Translations under genes and position numbers: made by a program
In this document: positions 1 through 5,780 of the stretch, in pieces
Numbering within the stretch: position 1 is the stretch's first letter
Layout of the letters: every line of letters begins with the position of its first letter
Notes under the pieces: generated by a model
Seen by the model: the letters and a program-made list of their open reading frames with translations, nothing else
What the model was told of the DNA's origin: nothing
The model's database searches: none
Origin: Acidobacteriota bacterium
GTDB lineage: Bacteria; Acidobacteriota; Vicinamibacteria; Vicinamibacterales; CAVVIG01
DNA length: 12,174 nt
Assembly: GCA_003222455.1 (NCBI GenBank)
Contig: QHWF01000163.1
Coordinates: 1 to 12,174, forward strand
Direction of reading: 5' to 3'

Positions 1-1672
1 AGTTGGTCGACTCCGCGAGCGCTTCGGCCCGGTCGCAGAGCGCGAGCTTCTTCGCAAGATTTTCGGCGCGCGCACCGGCCTGTTCGGCGAAATGCGCTTC
101 GCACCTCGCCCACACCTCGTCGTGCGCGGCCTTGAACCGCTTCCAGAGCGTTTCGCCCTGCGCACGCGGGACATCGGCGGCCTGTCGCCATTCCTGCTGC
201 AGCTCGCGCACCTGCCGGGCGACGGCTTCCGGATCCTCGACCGTCTTGAGCGCCTCCATTTTTTCGCAGAGCTGCTCCTGGATCCCGACGTTCGCCCAGC
301 GCTGCCAGTCGGCGACGTCGCGCAACTCCTGCACGCGCGGCGTCAAGGCGGCCTGCACCGCCTTGAGGCGATGTACGATCTCCTCGAAGTCGTGCTTCGA
401 CGGCAGCGGCGGCACCGCGCCGAGCGTCGTGCGGATGTCGCGCAGCGCGCGCTCGCCGGCCTTGAGCGTCAGCTCGGGACGCGCCGCCAGCGCTTCCGCG
501 CGCGTGATGAGATGCTGGACGCGCACCAGCGCCTCGCGCCGCGTCCGCTGCTCCTGCTCCTTCGCCGCGGCATCGCGTGCGCCGAGCCGATGCTCCGCGC
601 CCGTGAATCGCGCCGCAAGATCCTGATCGACCATGATCCCGGCGCTCAGGTCCTTCCATTCGCGCCGTGCGACGTCGAGCCGCCGCCGGGCAGCGGGCAG
701 GTCCTGATCCTCGGCTGCGGCTTCGGCTTCGAGCACCAGCTCGGACATGCGGTCGCGTCGCCGCTCGCCTTCACGCCGCGCGGCTTCTTCGGCTTCGTGT
801 ATCCGCGCACGTTCGGCCGCCTCGTGTTCTTCTTCTTCGCGGGCGCGCGCCTCGGCGTCCTCCTGGGCGCGCAGGCGCTCCGCCTGTTCCGCCCGTTCGC
901 GCGCCGCGGCAGCCTCACGCTCCTCCTGTTCGCGCGCGGCGCGTTCGAGCTCCGCCGGATCCGGATCGACCGGAGGCGGAACGGCCGATGCGGCGGCGGC
1001 CGCCGCCTCAGAGGCGGCGCGCTCCTCCATGTCGCGGACCAGCGAGCGGGCGCGCTTCGCGCTCGCTTTGTTCCTGGCCCGGTTCGCCACCTCTTCGAGG
1101 TCGTCGCGATCCGACAGCCGCTCCACCGCCGCGACGCCGGTGTCCTTGAATTCGCTGTTCAGCGCGACGTCGAGGATCTCGCCGCGATCCTGCACGCGCT
1201 CGAACGCAGCCTGCCGCACCGACTCGTGCTGCGCATGCCGCGCGACCGATCCGAGCACGTGCACGTCGGTGATTCGCGACAACGCGCGCCGGGCCGGCGC
1301 TTCGCTGGCCGAAGTCTTCGCAATCGATGCGAGCGTTTTCGGATCGGGCAACGCGGACAGCTCGTCGATCGCGGCGAGGCTCTCGCGCTCGCCCATCCCT
1401 TCGAACGCCTCGAGCGCGAGGTCGCGCAGCATCGCCACCGCGTGCATCCGCACCCCTTCGTCGGCATCGAGGCGCGCGACGCCGGCAAGCGCCGCTGGAT
1501 CCATCAGCTTTGCGACCGCCGCTCGCCGCACCCGCGGATCGCCATCGTCGCGCGCGATTTCCGCCAGCAACGCGCGCTCGTCGAGCGGGACTTCCTGGAC
1601 GAAGGCGAGCCGGACGCTCGGGTCCGGATGCTTCTGTCGAGGCTGGATGCGGAATCGATCGAGCAGAGCCAT
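1..1672 (-). CDS. DUF349 domain protein with N-terminal HEAT-like repeats (partial, C-terminus off left edge)
   Basis: I translated the minus strand by hand; the frame is open from the start to base 1, so the C-terminus is missing (557 residues visible). Residues about 10-215 look like degenerate HEAT-type helical repeats (DPSVRLAFVQE, DPRVRRAAVAKLMD, DEGVRMHAVAMLRDL). Residues about 215-310 are an Ala/Glu/Arg-rich stretch expected to form a long coiled coil. The rest has the spaced Trp and charged helices of DUF349 repeats (ARREWKDL, ELQQEWRQAADVPR, LWKRFKAAHDEVWARCE, NLAKKLALCDRAEALAES). DUF349 has no established biochemical role that I know of; a scaffolding or nucleic-acid-related function would be a guess. 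The ATG at 1672 has GGAG six bases upstream. An in-frame ATG at 1720 would add 16 residues but has no ribosome binding site. The gene lies downstream of the peroxiredoxin on the same strand, 105 bases away. Confidence 0.85.
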   Translation of the reverse strand, partial: MALLDRFRIQPRQKHPDPSVRLAFVQEVPLDERALLAEIARDDGDPRVRRAAVAKLMDPAALAGVARLDADEGVRMHAVAMLRDLALEAFEGMGERESLAAIDELSALPDPKTLASIAKTSASEAPARRALSRITDVHVLGSVARHAQHESVRQAAFERVQDRGEILDVALNSEFKDTGVAAVERLSDRDDLEEVANRARNKASAKRARSLVRDMEERAASEAAAAAASAVPPPVDPDPAELERAAREQEEREAAAARERAEQAERLRAQEDAEARAREEEEHEAAERARIHEAEEAARREGERRRDRMSELVLEAEAAAEDQDLPAARRRLDVARREWKDLSAGIMVDQDLAARFTGAEHRLGARDAAAKEQEQRTRREALVRVQHLITRAEALAARPELTLKAGERALRDIRTTLGAVPPLPSKHDFEEIVHRLKAVQAALTPRVQELRDVADWQRWANVGIQEQLCEKMEALKTVEDPEAVARQVRELQQEWRQAADVPRAQGETLWKRFKAAHDEVWARCEAHFAEQAGARAENLAKKLALCDRAEALAESTN

Positions 1673-1750
1673 GACGTGCTCCAGCGCTGCACGCTGACGT
1701 ACGCGACACGCCGTCAGCATGGTGTAAGTGGTTCGAATTCTCGGGCGCGC

Positions 1751-1777
1751 GCGGGATCCCCGTCTCCCGGGACCCGC
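1751..1777 (-). terminator. Possible hairpin terminator after the peroxiredoxin gene
   Basis: Immediately after the TAG stop at 1778-1780, the minus strand reads GCGGG-T-CCC, loop GGGAGACG, GGG-AT-CCCGC. This is a GC-rich hairpin with a small internal loop. No U-run follows, so it is at best a weak intrinsic terminator. It could equally separate peroxiredoxin translation from the DUF349 gene, or mean nothing in DNA this GC-rich. Confidence 0.3.
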
Positions 1778-2380
1778 CTAGCTGCCTTTGCCTTCTTCCG
1801 GTATCGTCGCTGACCGCTGAATCTCGAGCTCGGTCAACTTCGCAACGATGTCGCTGCCGTGCGAAACGGGACCGACGTTCTGGTCAATCGCAAGAATGCG
1901 GCCGTCGGCGCCAATATAAAACGTCTGCCGCGCGGCGTAACCACTTGCAGCTAAGACGCCGTATGCTCGGGCCGTGTCCCCTGTTGGATCGCTGAGAATC
2001 GGGTAATCGACCGCAAGCGACGCCGCGAACTTCGCGTTCGTCTCCGGTGTATCGACGCTCACTGCGAAATACTGCACCGCAAATCGACGCAACGCGTCGC
2101 CGCTCGCCCGGAGCGACCGGCACTCAGCCGTTCAACCACCGGTAAACGCCTTTGGAAACCACGCGAGCACAACCGCGCCGCTGCCGATGGCATCGTGAAG
2201 TGAATGGACGCGACCGTCAGATCCGCTCAACGAAAAGTCCGGCGCCGAATCGCCCACCTTCAATGGCACAGACGAGTCTCTGGGATTCATGGCCATGTTC
2301 ACGATCCCGGCCATCACGGCTGACGCCGTTGCAAACAGTTGTCGAAGATTCAGCCTGGAACTCCAGCCGATCCGTGTCAT
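1778..2380 (-). CDS. Selenocysteine-containing peroxiredoxin (AhpC/TSA, thioredoxin fold), UGA at 2132-2134 read as Sec
   Basis: This is a predicted thiol/selenol peroxidase reducing hydroperoxides. The frame gives 200 residues if the single in-frame TGA is read through. Both halves are in the same frame and join as one peroxiredoxin: VGDSAPDFSL near the N-terminus, then VLAWFPKAFTGG, TGA, TAECRSLR, then YFAVSVDTPETNAKFA, YPILSDP and ARQTFYIGADGRI. The TGA is codon 83, exactly the peroxidatic Cys position (T-x-x-C becomes T-G-G-U). Cys87 (U-x3-C) is the only other redox residue and may be the resolving cysteine. A SECIS-like hairpin follows the TGA. The ATG at 2380 has GGAAGG ten bases upstream; the frame stays open to 2551 but overlaps the divergent Nudix start. 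Residues about 10-30 are basic then hydrophobic, so a signal peptide or membrane anchor is possible. Peroxiredoxins are a known selenoprotein class. The alternatives are a TGC-to-TGA sequencing error or a recent pseudogene. No selA, selB, selC or selD lies in the window. Confidence 0.85.
2099..2134 (-). promoter_or_regulatory. Sec UGA codon with putative bacterial SECIS element
   Basis: On the minus-strand mRNA the UGA (2134-2132) is followed by 14 bases, then a 7-bp stem GUCGCUC/GAGCGGC (2117-2111 and 2105-2099, one G-U pair) closing a 5-base loop CGGGC. The loop begins 21 bases after the UGA and has a G among its first two bases. As I recall the bacterial SECIS consensus, both the spacing and this G fit. 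The hairpin lies inside the coding sequence, as bacterial SECIS elements do. A shorter CGGC/GCCG hairpin starts right after the UGA and could compete with it. In GC-rich DNA a stem of this size can occur by chance; its position is what makes it persuasive. Confidence 0.6.
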
Positions 2381-2531
2381 TCTAGTAAGGCCTTCCATCT
2401 CAGGCGGAGTCCCTTTCAGCTTTTTTTGGACGTGCCGGAGCATTTCTCCAATTCCGCGGATCGGCGTGACCGTCGTGTTTTCAGTCGCAACAGGGAGATG
2501 TGACCGATCGCGGCCGGAAAAAAATTGTCTG

Positions 2532-3170
2532 ATGCTGTTCGCTGACGTCATCCGTCAACTCAACACCGCGTTTCAGCGCGAGCTGCCGGGCGCCGAGGCT
2601 CAGGCTGTGCTCGCGCCGGTTCCACGCCGCGAGTGGCCGGACGGTTTCAATCCGTCGCGCGTTCGGCATGCGGCGGGACTCCTGTTGGTTTTTCCCGTTC
2701 GTGCCCGAGCGCACATCGTCTTGACGGTCCGATCCGACACGCTGGACCGGCATCGCGGTCAGGTGTCGTTGCCAGGTGGAGTGGTCGAACCGGGCGAAAC
2801 ATTCGAGCAGGCCGCACTGCGGGAGGCGAATGAGGAAGTCGCCCTGGCGTCCGACGGCATCAGCGTTCTCGGGACGCTGACGCCGATCGACATCCCCGTG
2901 AGCGGTTTCCGCCTGCACCCGATCGTCGCCGTGCGGCGTGAACATCCGGCCATGGCGCCTGCCGACGGCGAAGTGGCCCGGATTCTGGAGGTCCCGGTCG
3001 CGGACCTGGCCGATCGGGCCGCGCTGCGCTCCACCATGCGAGTACGCGATGGACGCTCCTACACCGTGCCGGCGTTCCATGTCCATGGCTTCGAGATCTG
3101 GGGCGCGACCGCTATGGTGCTGGCGGAGTTCCTTGCACTGCTGGGCTGGTGGCCGGAAATCAGCAGGTGA
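2532..3170 (+). CDS. Nudix hydrolase, CoA pyrophosphatase (NudL/Nudt7-like)
   Basis: This 212-residue protein probably cleaves CoA or its derivatives to 3',5'-ADP and phosphopantetheine. The Nudix box GX5EX7REUXEEXGU is at residues 83-105 (G83, E89, then R97-E98 and E101-E102), with all metal-binding glutamates present. The usual Gly near its end is Ala104. Just before it, residues 64-83 (LTVRSDTLDRHRGQVSLPGG) match the CoA-pyrophosphatase motif LLTxRSxxLxxHxGQxxFPGG, which separates this subfamily from general Nudix proteins. The length is normal for the family. The frame stays open upstream to 2289, but that part reads as noise and overlaps the divergent peroxiredoxin. The ATG at 2532 begins a typical N-terminus (MLFADVIRQL); its ribosome binding site is weak (GGAAAA). 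It is divergent from the peroxiredoxin across about 150 bases, which probably hold both promoters. Confidence 0.88.
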   Translation: MLFADVIRQLNTAFQRELPGAEAQAVLAPVPRREWPDGFNPSRVRHAAGLLLVFPVRARAHIVLTVRSDTLDRHRGQVSLPGGVVEPGETFEQAALREANEEVALASDGISVLGTLTPIDIPVSGFRLHPIVAVRREHPAMAPADGEVARILEVPVADLADRAALRSTMRVRDGRSYTVPAFHVHGFEIWGATAMVLAEFLALLGWWPEISR

Positions 3171-3253
3171 TCGGAAAACTGTGCGTGAAATGCACCAAGC
3201 ACGTCAGTGTCGTGCAAAACGTGGACGCCATTGCAGCTCGTGCAGCTCGGGAA

Positions 3254-3283
3254 TTGTCGAACTGACACGATTCCTGAGATAAT
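3254..3283 (+). promoter_or_regulatory. Candidate sigma70-type promoter for the glutamine synthetase gene
   Basis: TTGTCG (3254-3259) and GATAAT (3278-3283) are 18 bases apart, about 75 bases before the start codon. The -10 matches the consensus at five of six positions and the -35 at four. A second -10-like hexamer, TATGAT (3306-3311), lies inside the inverted repeat but has no good -35. These were picked by eye only. Confidence 0.3.
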
Positions 3284-3296
3284 GCACGTTTCCTGA

Positions 3297-3318
3297 AACG
3301 CGCGTTATGATGCGCGTT
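3297..3318. promoter_or_regulatory. Inverted repeat in the glutamine synthetase leader (operator-like)
   Basis: AACGCGC and GCGCGTT form perfect 7-base arms around an 8-base spacer, GTTATGAT. The repeat sits 41 bases before the start codon and just downstream of the candidate -10. It could be a regulator binding site, for example nitrogen-responsive, or a leader RNA hairpin. The arms match no operator I can name. Confidence 0.35.
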
Positions 3319-3358
3319 CGTCATCGAGTGCCGTTTCATTAAAGAGAGGGGCAACGTC

Positions 3359-5536
3359 ATGGGTTCTGCAGTGCTCACCGAGGCGATTACCGCCATTCGG
3401 GACTGGTCGGTCACAGAAGCCAAGGACACACGGTTTGCGCGAGCGACCGAAACCTTTGGCAGCCTGGTCTTCAATGATGCCGTCCAGCAGACGCGCCTGC
3501 CGAAACCCGTGTATCACGCTTTGCGGCGGACGATCACGCTGGGCGTGCCGCTCGACAACTCGGTGGCCGATGCCATTGCGTCGGCGATGAAGGAATGGGC
3601 GGTCGAACATGGGGCCACCCATTACACGCATTGGTTTCAACCGCTGACCGGCATCACCGCGGAAAAGCACGACTCGTTTCTGTCGCCGACGGGGGACGGC
3701 AAGGCGGTGGCCGAGTTCTCGGGTAAAGAATTGATCAAAGGCGAGCCCGACGCCTCGAGCTTCCCGTCGGGCGGCATGCGATCCACGTTCGAAGCACGGG
3801 GCTATACAGCCTGGGATCCAACCAGCGCGCCGTGGCTCCTCAAGAGCGGCAATTCGACAACGCTCGTCATTCCCACCGCGTTCGTGAGCTGGACGGGCGA
3901 GGCGCTGGACAAGAAAACGCCGCTGCTCCGGTCGATGGAAGCGCTCTCGAAGCAAGCGGTCCGCGTCCTGCGGCTCTTCGGCTCGCGGGCCGAGCGCGTC
4001 GTCACCACGTGCGGTCCGGAGCAGGAATATTTCCTGATCGACCGGTATTTCTATCTGTCGCGGCCCGATTTGATCAACGCGGGACGGACGCTGTTCGGTG
4101 CGAGGCCGCCAAAAGGGCAGGAGCTCGAGGATCAGTACTTCGGCTCGATTCCCGATCGCGTGATGGCCTTCATGTCGGAGGTCGAGACCGAGCTGTACAA
4201 GGTCGGCGTGCCGGTGAAGACCCGCCACAACGAGGTGGCGCCGAGTCAGTACGAAATCGCCCCGGTGTTCGAGAACGCGAACGTCGCCACCGATCATCAG
4301 ATGATGACCATGGAGACGATGCGGCGGACGGCGCCGAAGTATGGGCTCGCCTGCCTGCTGCACGAGAAGCCGTTTGCCGGCGTCAACGGGTCGGGCAAGC
4401 ACCTGAACTGGTCCATCAGCGACGATCTGGGGCACAACCTCCTCAGTCCGGGCGCGAACCCGCACGACAACATGCAGTTCCTGGTGTTCTGCGTGGCCGT
4501 CGTGCGCGCCGTCAACAAATGGCAGGGACTGCTGCGCGCCTCCATCGCGAGCGCGGGCAACGACCATCGGCTCGGCGCGAACGAAGCGCCGCCGGCCATC
4601 ATCTCGGTCTTCCTCGGCGACATGCTCACCGACATCTTCGAGCAGATCGAGAAGGGCAGCGCCCGGTCGAGCAAGCACGGGGGCGAGCTCGATACGGGTG
4701 TGCTCGTGCTGCCGAAGCTTCCGCGTGACGCCGGGGATCGCAACCGCACCAGCCCGTTTGCGTTCACCGGCAACAAGTTCGAGTTCCGCGCCGTGTCGTC
4801 GAATCAGAGCATCGGCTACCCGAACATCGCGCTCAACGTCGCCGTCACCGAATCGCTGGATTACATCGCCACGGAGCTCGAGAAGGCGACCGCCAGCGGC
4901 AAGTCGCTCGAGCATGCGGTCGCCGAGCTCCTGCCCAAAGTGATCAAGGAGCACAAGCGGATCATCTTCAACGGCAACAACTACGCGAAAGAGTGGGAGA
5001 AGGAGGCCGCGAAACGCGGGCTGCAGAACCTGAAAAACACCCCTGACGCGCTGCCGCAGTTGATCGCCAGGGACGTGACCGGCATCTTCGAGAAGTACAA
5101 GGTGTTGAACGAGCGCGAGGTCCACGCGCGCTACGACGTCATGGTCGAGATGTACAACAAGACGGTGAACGTCGAAGGCCAGTTGATGGTGCTGATGTCG
5201 AACCGGTACATCCTGCCGGCTGCCCTCGAGTATCAGAAGCACGTGGCGCAGAGCGTGGCCGCCGTGAAGGCGGCCGGCGGCAGGTCGATCGAGGGCAAGA
5301 AGGTCCTCGACCGGCTGACGAAGCTGATCGACGATTTCAAGCGGCGCGCCGACAAGCTTCAGTACGCGCTCGAGCACGAGGCCAATGGCGACGCGGTCAA
5401 GCACGCCCGCCACTTCCGCGACGTCGTCATTCCTGCCATGGCCACGTTGCGTGATGCGGGCGACGAGCTCGAGCTCATCCTGCCGCACGAGACGTGGCCG
5501 CTGGCGACGTATCGGGAGATGCTGTTCATCAAATAG
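3359..5536 (+). CDS. glnN: Glutamine synthetase type III
   Basis: This enzyme makes glutamine from glutamate and ammonia using ATP, in the cytoplasm, usually as a large oligomer. At 725 residues it has the size of type III enzymes and is much longer than GlnA (about 450-470). Family landmarks are: N-terminal part (FGSLVFND, HWFQPLTG, KHDSFL); acidic active-site segment GPEQEYFLID at about 219-228 (E221 and E223 probable metal ligands); type III signature around 335-351 (KPFAGVNGSGKHLNWS); and FRAVSSNQSIGYPNIALN near 475-492. The C-terminal region (VEMYNKTVNVEGQLMVLM, then HETWPLATYREML) is the extra helical part typical of the class. The ATG at 3359 follows GAGAGGGG at good spacing. It seems to be transcribed alone: 188 bases separate it from the Nudix gene and a repeat block follows it. 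No key residue is missing as far as I can see. Confidence 0.97.
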   Translation: MGSAVLTEAITAIRDWSVTEAKDTRFARATETFGSLVFNDAVQQTRLPKPVYHALRRTITLGVPLDNSVADAIASAMKEWAVEHGATHYTHWFQPLTGITAEKHDSFLSPTGDGKAVAEFSGKELIKGEPDASSFPSGGMRSTFEARGYTAWDPTSAPWLLKSGNSTTLVIPTAFVSWTGEALDKKTPLLRSMEALSKQAVRVLRLFGSRAERVVTTCGPEQEYFLIDRYFYLSRPDLINAGRTLFGARPPKGQELEDQYFGSIPDRVMAFMSEVETELYKVGVPVKTRHNEVAPSQYEIAPVFENANVATDHQMMTMETMRRTAPKYGLACLLHEKPFAGVNGSGKHLNWSISDDLGHNLLSPGANPHDNMQFLVFCVAVVRAVNKWQGLLRASIASAGNDHRLGANEAPPAIISVFLGDMLTDIFEQIEKGSARSSKHGGELDTGVLVLPKLPRDAGDRNRTSPFAFTGNKFEFRAVSSNQSIGYPNIALNVAVTESLDYIATELEKATASGKSLEHAVAELLPKVIKEHKRIIFNGNNYAKEWEKEAAKRGLQNLKNTPDALPQLIARDVTGIFEKYKVLNEREVHARYDVMVEMYNKTVNVEGQLMVLMSNRYILPAALEYQKHVAQSVAAVKAAGGRSIEGKKVLDRLTKLIDDFKRRADKLQYALEHEANGDAVKHARHFRDVVIPAMATLRDAGDELELILPHETWPLATYREMLFIK

Positions 5537-5581
5537 GCAGGTGGGGCAGGTGGGGCAGGTGGGGGGAGGTAGGGCGGGTGG
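5537..5581. repeat. 9-bp tandem repeat, block 1 (GCAGGTGGG units)
   Basis: Directly after the glutamine synthetase stop codon come three perfect GCAGGTGGG units, then two degenerate ones, to 5581. These units are the reverse complement of the downstream CTACCTGCC-type units, allowing for phase, so the two blocks face each other around a central hairpin. Confidence 0.8.
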
Positions 5582-5592
5582 GCGGCGGGAAG

Positions 5593-5630
5593 GTCAAGGA
5601 GGTCGGCTAGGATCTACCCGACCACCTGAC
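5593..5630 (+). terminator. Imperfect hairpin between the repeat blocks, possible glnN terminator
   Basis: GTC-a-AGG-a-GGTCGG pairs with CCGACC-a-CCT-GAC around an 11-base loop (CTAGGATCTAC). The stem has 12 pairs, one A-A mismatch and one bulged A. No U-run follows. The flanking opposed repeat blocks could lengthen the stem considerably. It may end or stabilise the glnN transcript, but this is inferred from shape alone. Confidence 0.4.
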
Positions 5631-5648
5631 CCACCCGATCGACATACC

Positions 5649-5775
5649 CTACCTGCCCTACCTGCCCTACCTGCCCTACCTGCCCTACCCGTCCTACCTG
5701 CCCTACCCGCCCTACCCGCCCTACCCGCCCTACCCGCCCTTACCCGCCCTACCCGCCTTACCTGCCCCACCTGAC
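5649..5775. repeat. 9-bp tandem repeat (minisatellite), block 2, about 14 units of CTACCYGCC
   Basis: About 14 units run head to tail. The first four are perfect CTACCTGCC; later ones drift to CTACCCGCC. There are a few variants (CTACCCGTC, TTACCTGCC, CCACCTGAC), and one unit with an extra T (5739-5748) breaks the period. The array ends five bases before the GTG start of the topoisomerase gene, so no purine-rich ribosome binding site is possible there. Because nine is a multiple of three, the array also reads as a Leu-Pro-Ala peptide, which I take as an artefact. Confidence 0.92.
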
Positions 5776-5780
5776 CCATT

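Noticed and set aside
92..1813. A 573-codon plus-strand frame over the DUF349 gene
   Set aside because: The minus strand gives clear HEAT-like and DUF349 motifs; the plus frame is Arg/Leu-rich noise and runs into the peroxiredoxin end.
1778..2551. Two separate short genes (1778-2092 and 2132-2551) or a frameshifted pseudogene
   Set aside because: Both pieces are in the same frame, separated by a single TGA and intact codons. The second piece has no good start and lacks half the fold. Selenocysteine explains it better, though a point mutation is not excluded.
3305..5488. A 727-codon open frame antisense to the glutamine synthetase gene
   Set aside because: High GC3 removes stops from one antisense frame. 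The composition is His/Arg/Val-rich with no recognisable domain, while the sense strand is an unmistakable GSIII.
5385..5774. A short protein with Leu-Pro-Ala repeats across the minisatellite
   Set aside because: Nine-base repeats are open in every frame by construction. It starts inside glnN and has no ribosome binding site.
5537..5775. A CRISPR-like array in the glnN-parC gap
   Set aside because: The units are 9 bases long with no spacers, so it is a simple tandem repeat.
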